DNA of 13,579 nt from Chloroflexota bacterium (GTDB taxonomy: Bacteria; Chloroflexota; Dehalococcoidia; Lucifugimonadales; Lucifugimonadaceae): positions 15,581 to 29,159 of the forward strand of contig PASL01000001.1 in assembly GCA_002712125.1 (NCBI GenBank). Direction: 5' to 3'. Below, one piece after another: positions 6,109 through 13,560 of the stretch. Position numbers and translations under genes: made by a program. Every line of letters starts with the position of its first letter. Position 1 is the stretch's first letter. The notes under the pieces were generated by a model. The model did not search any database and was not told the origin of the DNA. It saw only the letters and a program-made list of their open reading frames with translations.

Positions 6109-6930
6109 ATGGAAGAACTAGAAAATTTACCCTCTTTAACACCGTCTCAAGTAAAGAGATATAGCAGGCACTTAATAATGAATGGGGTTGGGAGTATTGG
6201 ACAAAGAAAACTTCTTAATTCCAAAGTATTAATAATTGGTGCTGGGGGATTAGGATCTCCTGTGGCATTATATCTTGCATTAGCCGGAGTAGGAACTATC
6301 GGAATTGTAGACTTTGATGTGGTAGATGTAACAAATCTTCAAAGGCAGATTTTGCATACAGATAGTGATGTAGGTCGTCCTAAAGTTGTTTCAGCCAAAG
6401 AAACCTTGATGTCTCATAACCCAGATATTAATGTAATTTTGCATGAAGAACCGATTACATCAGAAAATGCTATGAAAATCATTCCAGGATATGACGTTAT
6501 TATAAATGGAGCTGATAACTTTGCTACACGATATTTAGTTAACGATGCAAGCTTTTTCGCAAAAAAACCTCTTGTTGATGGAGCTATTCTTGTCTTTGAT
6601 GGCCAGGCAACCACTTATATTCCTGGAAAAAGTTGTTACAGGTGTATGTTTCCAGATCCTCCACCGCCAGGTCAAGTTCCCAACTGTGCTGAGGCAGGAG
6701 TGATTGGTGCTTTACCTGGGTTAGTTGGTTCAATCCAAGCAATAGAAGCAGTTAAGATAATTATGGGTGTTGGAAATGTTTTATCTAGTAGAATGGTTTT
6801 GATTGATGCGCTAAATATGGAGTTTAGAGAAATAAATATAAAGAGAGACAAAAACTGTAAACTATGTGGTGACAATCCTGATGTCAAAGAATTGATCGAT
6901 TATGAGATTTTCTGTGGTATCGTAAACTAG
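6109..6930 (+). CDS. moeB: MoeB/MoeZ/ThiF-type sulfur-carrier adenylyltransferase, no rhodanese domain
   Basis: This E1-like enzyme should adenylate the C-terminal glycine of a small ubiquitin-like sulfur carrier (MoaD, ThiS or CysO type) before thiocarboxylate formation. The 273-residue product begins with RYSRHLIMNGVGSIGQRKL, then the nucleotide-binding GAGGLGSP (44-51) and DFDVVDVTNLQRQ (68-80). It continues with GADNFATRYLVND (134-146) and two Cys pairs for zinc (C176/C179 and C250/C253). PNCAEAGVIG places C193 at the catalytic-cysteine position of the MoeZ/MOCS3 group. The end, ELIDYEIFCGI, resembles the linker that leads into the rhodanese domain of MoeZ proteins, but translation stops there. 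AGGA at 6099-6102 gives a ribosome site. The CysM-type synthase directly downstream makes a cysteine-related carrier the likeliest partner; molybdopterin or thiamine carriers remain possible. Confidence 0.9.
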   Translation: MEELENLPSLTPSQVKRYSRHLIMNGVGSIGQRKLLNSKVLIIGAGGLGSPVALYLALAGVGTIGIVDFDVVDVTNLQRQILHTDSDVGRPKVVSAKETLMSHNPDINVILHEEPITSENAMKIIPGYDVIINGADNFATRYLVNDASFFAKKPLVDGAILVFDGQATTYIPGKSCYRCMFPDPPPPGQVPNCAEAGVIGALPGLVGSIQAIEAVKIIMGVGNVLSSRMVLIDALNMEFREINIKRDKNCKLCGDNPDVKELIDYEIFCGIVN

Positions 6931-6941
6931 AAAAGATTTTA

Positions 6942-7901
6942 ATGGCTTCAAATAAAATTAGTTCAAACATAATCACTTCTATAGGTAATACTCCTTTAAT
7001 TGATGTTAGTCAATTAAGCCCTGATCCTAAAATTCAAATATTTGGTAAGCTTGAATCTCTTAATCCCACTGGGTCAGTAAAAGACAGGGTAGCAAAGTCC
7101 CTTATTCTAGATGCTGAAAAAAAGGGAAAGATTTCTCAAGGTAGTACCATCCTTGAACCTACCTCAGGAAATACTGGTATTGGTTTAGCAATGCTTGGCA
7201 GTACTAGAGGATACAAAATAAAAGTAGTTATGCCAGCAGATGTTCCGCCCGAAAGAATCGATATCTTAAAGGCTTTTGGAGCGGAGGTTATATTTTCTGA
7301 CGCTGGAAAAGGAACAAATGAGTCGATAAATTTAGCAAAACAAATAAGTAATGATAATCCAAATTACTTTATGCCTTATCAATATGGTAATGAAGCTAAC
7401 CCAAAGGCTCACTATGAAACTACAGGTCCGGAAATAATTAAGGATTTACCTGATACAGATGTATTTGTTGCTGGTTTAGGTACAGGTGGAACCCTTATGG
7501 GAGCTGGTAAGTTTCTCAAGGAATATAATTCAAATATTAAAATTATTGCTACTGCTCCTCATCCTGACGAAAAAGTTCAAGGGCTAAGAGCAATTGAACA
7601 TGGCTTTATTCCACCTATAATCGATTTAGAAAAGCTTGATGGTAGGGTGCTTATTGAAGGCGAGGAGGCTTTTTACTGGACAAGAAAATTACTTGTTGAC
7701 ATGGGTATTTTTGTTGGAGTATCTTCGGGAGCTACTTTTGCTACTGCTAGAAAAATAGCACAAAAAATGTCAAAAGAAGGTAAATCTGGTAAAATCGTCA
7801 CAATTTTTTGTGATGGTGGCTGGAAATATTTATCTACAGGAATATATTCTGAAAGTTTTAAATATGATCAAAATGAAATAGAAGGAAAGACATGGTGGTA
7901 A
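6942..7901 (+). CDS. cysM: PLP-dependent cysteine synthase, CysM (O-phosphoserine/CysO) type
   Basis: The enzyme is a fold-type II PLP protein that makes cysteine from an activated serine and a sulfide donor. It has 319 residues. The PLP lysine is K47 in NPTGSVKDR, the substrate loop is TSGNTG (74-79), the phosphate-binding loop is GLGTGGT (178-184) and the ring-contact motif is SSGA (261-264). Several stretches follow M. tuberculosis CysM rather than ordinary CysK: MPYQYGNEANPKAHY, VAGLGTGGTLMGAG, DGGWKYLSTGIY and the short tail ending EGKTWW. R216 (VQGLRAIEHGF) appears to align with the arginine (R220) that makes M. tuberculosis CysM prefer O-phosphoserine. With the E1-like gene 11 nt upstream, a thiocarboxylated carrier is the probable sulfur donor. 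The comparison is from memory and was not computed; plain CysK activity is the alternative. The stop abuts the amidase ATG. Confidence 0.92.
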   Translation: MASNKISSNIITSIGNTPLIDVSQLSPDPKIQIFGKLESLNPTGSVKDRVAKSLILDAEKKGKISQGSTILEPTSGNTGIGLAMLGSTRGYKIKVVMPADVPPERIDILKAFGAEVIFSDAGKGTNESINLAKQISNDNPNYFMPYQYGNEANPKAHYETTGPEIIKDLPDTDVFVAGLGTGGTLMGAGKFLKEYNSNIKIIATAPHPDEKVQGLRAIEHGFIPPIIDLEKLDGRVLIEGEEAFYWTRKLLVDMGIFVGVSSGATFATARKIAQKMSKEGKSGKIVTIFCDGGWKYLSTGIYSESFKYDQNEIEGKTWW

Positions 7902-9317
7902 ATGACAGAAGAGATTAATTTTTTATCAGCTAAAGATCAAAAAAAATTATTGTCATCAAAACAAATTTCATGTGAAGAGTTGGTTAAGATTCACATAGAC
8001 CAGATTGAAAAATATAATCCTTATGTAAATGCTATGGTTACATTAACTTACGATTTGGCAATAAAGCAAGCAAAAGATTTTGATAATAAACCTGACAAAA
8101 AAAATGGTATATTAGCAGGCTTACCCGTTGCTATAAAAGACCTAGAAGAAACATCAGGTATAAAAACTACTTTTGGGTCCAGAATATATTCAGATAATAT
8201 ACCGAATATAGATTCATTAATTGTAAAAAATATTAAAGAATCTGGCGCCATTATTATAGGCAAGTCGAATACTCCTGAGTTTGGTGCTGGATCTCAAACA
8301 TTTAATGAAGTATTTGGTTCTACTAAAAATCCATATTCATTAGATAAAACATGTGGCGGAAGTTCAGGAGGCTCAGCAGTTGCTTTGGCATGTGGAATGG
8401 TCCCTATTGCTACTGGATCGGATCTTGGAGGCTCATTAAGAAATCCAGCAGCATGGTCAAATATTGTAGGTTTTAGGCCATCCTTGGGAAGGGTTTCAGC
8501 ATATGATGAATTAGGCTGGTCAACTTTATCAACAGGTGGTCCTATGGGAAGGCAAGTTGAAGATATTTTATTGCAATTAGTTGCGATGTCAGGATACGAA
8601 AAATTTTCTCCTAATTCCTTTGAGGATTCAACGATTAGTCTTGAAAATTCCTTAAATAGAAATCTTAATGGGGCAAAAATTGCATGGGCAAAAAGTCTTA
8701 ATAATAGGCCAATTGAGCCTGAAATCTACGATAACTTTATGAATCAAAAAACTATTTTTGAAAAAATTGGATGTGAAATTACTTATGATGAACCAGATTT
8801 ATCAGACTCAGATAAAATTTTTCAAGCATACAGAGCGTATGGTTATGCTTTAAAGCATAAAAATCATGTAGAAAAAAATGCTGATAAGGTAAAAGATACT
8901 ATTATATGGAATTATAACCAAGGTAAAAAATTATCTGCATACGATATGGCAAAAGCGGAGTATCTAAAAACTAAATTACGTAAAAGCATAATGTTATTTT
9001 TTGAAGAATATGATTACCTAATCATGCCTGTAACTTCGGTTCCTCCATTTTCAGTGGAAAAAGAATATCCAGATGAAATAAATGGTGTGAAACTCAATAC
9101 TTATTTAGATTGGATGTGGCCATGCTATACTATATCTGTAACTGGACTACCGTCTATTTCCATGCCTTCAGGATTTACTAAATCAGGACTTCCTGTAGGT
9201 ATACAAATTATTGGGAAACCAAGAAAAGATTTTTCAGTGTTAGAATTAGCCCAAGCCTATGAAAACCTCACTGAGTTTTACAAAGTTAAACCAGGTTTTT
9301 TAATTGAAAAGGATTAG
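7902..9317 (+). CDS. Amidase signature family hydrolase
   Basis: The 471-residue protein is an amidase signature enzyme with an intact Ser-cisSer-Lys triad: K79 in LPVAIKDLEE, S154 in CGGSSGGSA and nucleophile S178 in GSDLGGSLRNP. GKSNTPEFG (120-128) and the C-terminal TGLPSISMPSGFTKSGLPVGIQIIG are also characteristic. Family members hydrolyse varied amides (acylamides, aryl amides, nicotinamide, malonamide). The protein differs from GatA in its later half, and no gatB or gatC is nearby, so a role in transamidation is unlikely. No signal peptide is visible, which suggests a cytoplasmic enzyme. The ATG directly follows the cysM TAA, so translation is probably coupled. The hydroxypyruvate isomerase-like gene follows after 4 nt. 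The substrate is unknown; scavenging of amide-containing organic matter would be an ecological guess only. Confidence 0.93.
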   Translation: MTEEINFLSAKDQKKLLSSKQISCEELVKIHIDQIEKYNPYVNAMVTLTYDLAIKQAKDFDNKPDKKNGILAGLPVAIKDLEETSGIKTTFGSRIYSDNIPNIDSLIVKNIKESGAIIIGKSNTPEFGAGSQTFNEVFGSTKNPYSLDKTCGGSSGGSAVALACGMVPIATGSDLGGSLRNPAAWSNIVGFRPSLGRVSAYDELGWSTLSTGGPMGRQVEDILLQLVAMSGYEKFSPNSFEDSTISLENSLNRNLNGAKIAWAKSLNNRPIEPEIYDNFMNQKTIFEKIGCEITYDEPDLSDSDKIFQAYRAYGYALKHKNHVEKNADKVKDTIIWNYNQGKKLSAYDMAKAEYLKTKLRKSIMLFFEEYDYLIMPVTSVPPFSVEKEYPDEINGVKLNTYLDWMWPCYTISVTGLPSISMPSGFTKSGLPVGIQIIGKPRKDFSVLELAQAYENLTEFYKVKPGFLIEKD

Positions 9318-9321
9318 TTAA

Positions 9322-10098
9322 TTGCCTAAATTAGAAGCAAATTTACAATGGATGTTTAATGAGTATGATGTTTTAGATAGATATGATGAGGCTGCGAAGT
9401 TAGGTTTTAAGGGTGTAGAAATTCAAAGTCCTTACGACTTTAAAATTCATCAAATTAAACAAAAATTAAATAATAACAACTTAAAACAAATAATAATTAA
9501 CACAAATATAATCGATAATGATACAGGTATATCAAATTTAATATTAAGATCTGATAAAACTGAAATTTATAAAAAAAGACTTATTCAGTCAAAAAATTAT
9601 GCTCAAGAACTTGGATGTATAGGAGTGAACGTTGGAATAGGTGTATTGGGAGATTTAGACTCAAAAGATGCATATGAAACCCTTAAGGATAATTTGTTTT
9701 TTGCAGCTGAAGAATTATCAAAAGAAAAAATTTATGCACTTATTGAACCCATAAACACTGTTGATCAGCCTGGATATTTTATTCATAGAACAAATCAAGC
9801 TATTAATATAATAAACCAGATAAATCATAAAAATATAGCCTTACAGTATGATTTCTACCATATGCAAATTATGGAAGGTAATTTGGCCAATATTGTTAGA
9901 CAAAATTTAAACTATATAAAGCATATTCAGTTAGCTGATAATCCAGGACGAAATGAACCAGGTACAGGTGAAATAAATTATAATTTCTTATTAAATTTTC
10001 TAGATGAAATAGGCTATGAAGGTTGGGTAGGATGTGAATATAAACCTTCATCAAATACAAAAAAAAGTTTAGATTGGGCTAAACATTGGCTGAAATAA
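9322..10098 (+). CDS. hyi: Hydroxypyruvate isomerase family TIM-barrel protein
   Basis: The 258-residue protein belongs to the xylose isomerase-like TIM-barrel family. Its closest pattern is hydroxypyruvate isomerase/OtnI-type, which interconverts hydroxypyruvate and tartronate semialdehyde, or related 2-keto sugars. Diagnostic segments are the opening PKLEANLQWMFNEYDVLDRY, GFKGVEIQSPYDF, a barrel glutamate in ALIEPIN (about E144), LQYDFYHMQ, HIQLADNPGRNEPGTGEINY and the late GWVGCEYKP with its conserved glutamate. The start is a TTG: AAGGA lies 8 nt upstream (9309-9313), and the protein then begins exactly where family members do. Its last 13 nt overlap the start of pgpA. Sugar-acid catabolism would link it loosely to the galactonate dehydratase-like gene at the window's left end, though that lies in another operon. 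Confidence 0.88.
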   Translation: MPKLEANLQWMFNEYDVLDRYDEAAKLGFKGVEIQSPYDFKIHQIKQKLNNNNLKQIIINTNIIDNDTGISNLILRSDKTEIYKKRLIQSKNYAQELGCIGVNVGIGVLGDLDSKDAYETLKDNLFFAAEELSKEKIYALIEPINTVDQPGYFIHRTNQAINIINQINHKNIALQYDFYHMQIMEGNLANIVRQNLNYIKHIQLADNPGRNEPGTGEINYNFLLNFLDEIGYEGWVGCEYKPSSNTKKSLDWAKHWLK

Positions 10099-10550
10099 AT
10101 AATAAATTTGCCTTTATATTTGCAACAGGTTTTTATACTGGATTATGGCCATTCAAAGGACCTGCAACTTTTGCGTCTTTAGTATCAGTTTTAATATTTT
10201 TTTTTCTTGATACCATATTATTAGATGAGTTATATTTATTAGTGGTTATAATTATTTTTATTATCCTTGGGACTTGGTCGTCTGATCGTACTGCTACTGA
10301 TAATGATAAAGATCCGAGTAAAGTTGTTATTGATGAGTGGGTAGGAATGTGGATTACTTTACTTTTTTTACCTAATAGTTTAGTTTGGTTTATCGTGGGA
10401 TTTTTAGTTTTTAGATATCTTGATATATTTAAGCCTTTCGGAATAAAAAAAATTGAACGAATTCCGGGTGGTTTAGGAATAATGATGGATGATATTGCAG
10501 CAGGGATTTTTGGTTGTATTGTTCTTAATTCGATTAATATATTTATATAA
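10086..10550 (+). CDS. pgpA: Phosphatidylglycerophosphatase A
   Basis: PgpA removes the phosphate from phosphatidylglycerophosphate to give phosphatidylglycerol in the membrane. The 154-residue product carries the family motifs: FATGFYTGLWPFKGPATFASL near the start, SDRTATDNDKDPSKVVIDEWVGMW in the middle, and FRYLDIFKPFGIKKIERIPGG followed by LGIMMDDIAAGIFG. The acidic residues of VIDE and MMDD are the likely Mg2+/catalytic positions. Three to four hydrophobic segments agree with a membrane enzyme. The first motif reads GPATFASL where APGTxGSL is usual, a minor variation. The start must be the TTG at 10086, since no other ATG, GTG or TTG lies before the first motif. It overlaps hyi by 13 nt with only a weak GGG ribosome site, suggesting translational coupling. 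It ends 8 nt from the convergent hydrolase. Confidence 0.92.
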   Translation: MAEINNKFAFIFATGFYTGLWPFKGPATFASLVSVLIFFFLDTILLDELYLLVVIIIFIILGTWSSDRTATDNDKDPSKVVIDEWVGMWITLLFLPNSLVWFIVGFLVFRYLDIFKPFGIKKIERIPGGLGIMMDDIAAGIFGCIVLNSINIFI

Positions 10551-10558
10551 TAAAATAC

Positions 10559-11389
10559 CTACTTAATTTCTTTTTTAATTTTATCGATAAATTTTATATG
10601 ATCTTCAATCTGAGGAGTATGGCCTGAGTTTTTTAGATCAAAGAATTTAGAATCAGGTAATAAATTTTTCATATATTTTTTTTCTTCCCTCGAGACAATA
10701 CCTCCCAAACTTGGTGTTCCTAAAATGAATAATATATTACAATTTATATTTTTATATATTTGAATAAATTTATCTATATTTATTTTTTCTCTAATTCTAT
10801 TTTTTTCAAGAATATGATCTAAATCAAACCACATTCTACTGAGAATTTTAATACTATGTTTTGATGCGTTTGGATATAATTTTTTTGTTTCTGAAATTAA
10901 ATCTTTTGGAGTCTTAGCATTCTTGATTTTTTTACTACGATTTTTTCGAAATTCAACATCTGCTGAAGGGATTCTTCTAATTTTATTTCTTACCTCATCA
11001 GGTGCGGAAGTATATGGGTCAACTAATACTAAATGATTTACTAAATCTGGTCTTTTAGAAGCAATATTAGTTGCAATCCATCCACCCAATGAATGTCCAA
11101 TAAGTATGACTTTTTGTTCAAATAATTTTTCTAAAACTATTATTAAATCATTAATCCATACGTCATATGAAAATTTATCTGAAAATCTACCTGATCTTCC
11201 CATACCTCTTAAGTCTAGAGTAGTGATATTATAAAAATTTGATAATTCACTCGTGACTCTATCCCATGTATTTTTACTAGAACTATATCCATGGATAAAA
11301 ACTAAGTTAGTATATTTGCTGTCTAACAGATACTGTTTTACGTCGATTGCTACATCGCCTGTATGTACAAATTTTTTACTAATTTGCAT
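10559..11389 (-). CDS. Alpha/beta hydrolase
   Basis: The 276-residue protein is an alpha/beta-hydrolase-fold enzyme. FIHGYSSSKNTWD (31-43) is the oxyanion HG motif, LDLRGMGRSG (58-67) is the conserved DxRGxGxS turn, and the nucleophile elbow GHSLGG gives S100. NSGHTPQIEDH near the C-terminus gives the catalytic histidine H257. The strand normally ending in the catalytic acid reads ILFILGTPSLGG with no Asp or Glu at the usual place; D124 in LVLVDPYTS, after the preceding strand, could serve instead. No signal peptide is visible. Substrate class (ester, lactone, C-C bond or epoxide) cannot be assigned. It starts 7 nt after the sucD stop, so it probably shares the sucCD transcript, and it ends 8 nt from pgpA on the other strand, with no obvious terminator. 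Confidence 0.88.
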   Translation of the reverse strand: MQISKKFVHTGDVAIDVKQYLLDSKYTNLVFIHGYSSSKNTWDRVTSELSNFYNITTLDLRGMGRSGRFSDKFSYDVWINDLIIVLEKLFEQKVILIGHSLGGWIATNIASKRPDLVNHLVLVDPYTSAPDEVRNKIRRIPSADVEFRKNRSKKIKNAKTPKDLISETKKLYPNASKHSIKILSRMWFDLDHILEKNRIREKINIDKFIQIYKNINCNILFILGTPSLGGIVSREEKKYMKNLLPDSKFFDLKNSGHTPQIEDHIKFIDKIKKEIK

Positions 11390-11396
11390 ACAAAAC

Positions 11397-12269
11397 TTAT
11401 CTCATAACTTCCTTCATTCGCAAACCTATATCTGAAGGAGATTCAACAACATGAACACCAGCATTAGATAATGCAGTATTTTTTTCAGAGGCTAGAGCTG
11501 CTTTTCCTGTAATAATCGCTCCAGCATGCCCCATTCTTTTTCCAGGTGGAGCGGTTTGTCCCGCAATATATGACACAACTGGTTTTGTAACATGTTTTTT
11601 TATGTATTCAGCAGCAAGTTGCTCTCTAGTGCCACCTATTTCTCCTATAAGTACGATTGCCTCTGTTTCATTATCTGATTCAAACATCTGAAGAACATCT
11701 GTAAAGGTTGTACCGTGAACAGGATCTCCACCAATACCAACACATGTAGATTGCCCAAAACCATTTTGTACGAGTTGAGCTATTGCTTCATAAGTTAATG
11801 TTCCAGATCGTGAAACTACTCCTATATTTCCAGGCTTTACTATATTACCAGGAATTATTCCTACTTTAGTTTTGGTAGAAGGAGTAAGCAAGCCAGGACA
11901 ATTAGAACCAATTAATCTTACCGGCTTATTTTCTATATAAGACATAATTTTTATCATATCTAAAACGGGAACACCTTCAGTAATGCATACTATTAAGTGT
12001 ATACCAGCATCAACTTGTTCGATTATCGCATCCATAGCAAAAGGAGCTGGAACGAATATTACTCCTGTATTAGCACTTGTTTTTTGTACTGCTTTTTCTA
12101 CAGATGAAAAATATGGGACTTTATTTTCAAAAGTGGTTCCTTCTCTACCAGGATGTACAGCGGCAACTACATTTGTCCCGTATTCTAGAGTTTTTGAAGC
12201 TTGAAAACTACCATCTCTTCCGAGACCTTGAATTAATAATCTGGTGTTTTCGTCGACTAAAATTGACAT
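11397..12269 (-). CDS. sucD: Succinyl-CoA synthetase (ADP-forming) alpha subunit
   Basis: SucD binds CoA and carries the phosphohistidine of succinyl-CoA synthetase, the substrate-level phosphorylation step of the TCA cycle. The 290-residue length fits the family. Visible hallmarks are the N-terminal CoA-binding Rossmann fold ([18 protein letters not shown]), [51 protein letters not shown] and [10 protein letters not shown], where H248 is the phosphorylated histidine (H246 in E. coli). The first glycine loop reads [10 protein letters not shown] rather than the usual GFTGxxGTFH and is one residue shorter, an unusual variant at the CoA site. The malate-CoA ligase MtkB is a close relative and cannot be fully excluded. 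An AGGAG ribosome site in the sucC tail precedes the ATG, which starts 3 nt after the sucC stop. Confidence 0.94.
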   Translation of the reverse strand: MSILVDENTRLLIQGLGRDGSFQASKTLEYGTNVVAAVHPGREGTTFENKVPYFSSVEKAVQKTSANTGVIFVPAPFAMDAIIEQVDAGIHLIVCITEGVPVLDMIKIMSYIENKPVRLIGSNCPGLLTPSTKTKVGIIPGNIVKPGNIGVVSRSGTLTYEAIAQLVQNGFGQSTCVGIGGDPVHGTTFTDVLQMFESDNETEAIVLIGEIGGTREQLAAEYIKKHVTKPVVSYIAGQTAPPGKRMGHAGAIITGKAALASEKNTALSNAGVHVVESPSDIGLRMKEVMR

Positions 12270-12272
12270 AAT

Positions 12273-13445
12273 CTAAGCTCCTAAATTTGGTAGTATTTCT
12301 GTTAAGAATTTTGCGGCTTCAAATAAGTCAGATGCTGTGGTAATATTTAGATTTGAATTTTTTAGTAGATCTAAACCTTCATCTGCGTTTGTACCCCTCA
12401 TTGTAACAACAATTGGCAGGCTAGAATTAGTTTCTTTGGCAGCTTTGATAATCCCTTTTGCGACTACGTCAGATCTAGCTATACCTGCAAAAAGATTAAC
12501 TAAAATAATTTTCACCTCACTGTCATCCGTAATTATCTTAAATGCTTCTTCAATTCCATTTTGATCTGCCGAACCACCAATATCTAAAAAGTTTGCAGGA
12601 TTAGCTCCAGCTTTTTTTGTTATATCCATTGTAGCCATGGCTAAACCAGCCCCATTAACCATACAGCCTACCTCTCCTCCGTCTAATTTAACATACGCTA
12701 AGTTGGCACTTATTGCTCTTTCTTCCAATGGATCTAGCTGGTTCGGATCATATAATTTTTCTAACTCTTTATGACGAAATAGAGAGTCGTCCTCAATATT
12801 AACTTTTGCATCTAGGGCAATAATTTCATCATTATTAGTAATTATCAATGGATTTATTTCTACTAAACTGCAATCATTTTCTATAAATAATTTGTATAGA
12901 TTCATAAATAAATTAGTACTTTGCTTTATAGAACTTTCAGGAATATTCAATTTGTATGATAGGTCTCTTGCTAGATAGGGTGTTAATCCAATTAATGGGT
13001 CACATTTAATTCTAAATATTTTTTCTGGTTGAGTTTCTGCAACTTCTTCAATATCCATTCCACCTTCTGTACTTGCAATAAATACAGGAGAAGCCAGGTC
13101 ACCATCAATTAATATAGAAACATAAAGTTCTTTTTTTATATCTAATGTTTGAGCGATAAGTAATTTTTCTATTGGAACACCAGATTTATTTGTTTGATGA
13201 GTAACAAGATTGCTTCCTAATAAGTTTTTTGCAATTGTTTTACCTTCATCGGGTGAATTTACTAACTTCACTCCTCCGACTTTTCCTCTCCCACCAGCAT
13301 GAACTTGAGCCTTAATTACTGCTTTACCATTGAGTTTGCTAATTATACTCTCAACCTCTTCAGCATTATCTGTAACATAACCTTTTGGTGTGCTTATGTT
13401 ATATTTTTCAAAAAGTTCTTTTGCTTGATATTCATGGATATTCAA
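12273..13445 (-). CDS. sucC: Succinyl-CoA synthetase beta subunit
   Basis: SucC supplies the nucleotide- and succinate-binding half of succinyl-CoA synthetase. The 390-residue product has an N-terminal ATP-grasp domain (NIHEYQAKELF, KAQVHAGGRGKVGGVKL, VSILIDGDLASPVFIAS, SLVEINPL). Its C-terminal flavodoxin-like domain includes GGEVGCMVNGAGLAMATMD, NFLDIGGSAD, ILVNLFAGIARSDVVAKGI and VVTMRGTN. Nucleotide preference (ATP or GTP) is not clear from sequence alone. The start is a TTG, giving the standard family opening MNIHEYQAK. AAGG lies 8 nt upstream (13454-13457), and there is no nearby ATG in frame. A tRNA-Ser gene ends 25 nt upstream on the same strand, so sucC could be transcribed with it or from beyond it. 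sucD follows after 3 nt. Confidence 0.96.
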   Translation of the reverse strand: MNIHEYQAKELFEKYNISTPKGYVTDNAEEVESIISKLNGKAVIKAQVHAGGRGKVGGVKLVNSPDEGKTIAKNLLGSNLVTHQTNKSGVPIEKLLIAQTLDIKKELYVSILIDGDLASPVFIASTEGGMDIEEVAETQPEKIFRIKCDPLIGLTPYLARDLSYKLNIPESSIKQSTNLFMNLYKLFIENDCSLVEINPLIITNNDEIIALDAKVNIEDDSLFRHKELEKLYDPNQLDPLEERAISANLAYVKLDGGEVGCMVNGAGLAMATMDITKKAGANPANFLDIGGSADQNGIEEAFKIITDDSEVKIILVNLFAGIARSDVVAKGIIKAAKETNSSLPIVVTMRGTNADEGLDLLKNSNLNITTASDLFEAAKFLTEILPNLGA

Positions 13446-13470
13446 AATGTTTACCTTATAACTTAAATAA

Positions 13471-13560
13471 TGGCGGAGGGGACAGGATTCGAACCTGCGA
13501 TGCCTTTACAGACATACTTGTTTTCAAGACAAGCGCATTCAACCACTCTGCCACCCCTCC
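13471..13560 (-). tRNA. tRNA-Ser, anticodon UGA, with encoded CCA
   Basis: The minus strand folds as a class II tRNA of 90 nt. Acceptor arms GGAGGGG and CCCCTCC pair perfectly, followed by discriminator G and an encoded CCA. The anticodon stem is CTTGT/ACAAG with loop CTTGAAA, so the anticodon is TGA and it reads serine UCA codons (and other UCN by wobble). A long variable arm (TGTC/GGCA stem) is diagnostic of serine-type tRNAs. The T arm GCAGG-TTCGAAT-CCTGT is normal. A TATACT hexamer at 13565-13570 could be part of its promoter, but the window ends before a -35 region could be judged. Confidence 0.97.

Noticed and set aside
6414..6887. Minus-strand frames opposite moeB
   Set aside because: They are short and antisense to an intact enzyme gene, with no ribosome sites or homology pattern.
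7902..9317. Amidase as GatA, the glutamyl-tRNA(Gln) amidotransferase subunit
   Set aside because: No gatB or gatC is nearby and the C-terminal half does not follow the GatA pattern; the general amidase family fits better.
10548..10561. Bidirectional terminator between convergent pgpA and the hydrolase gene
   Set aside because: The 8-nt gap and flanking sequence contain no GC-rich inverted repeat.
11983..12204. Plus-strand frame opposite sucD, with other short antisense frames at 2505-2813, 5311-5547 and 12337-12564
   Set aside because: All lie opposite well-identified genes and have no recognisable protein features.
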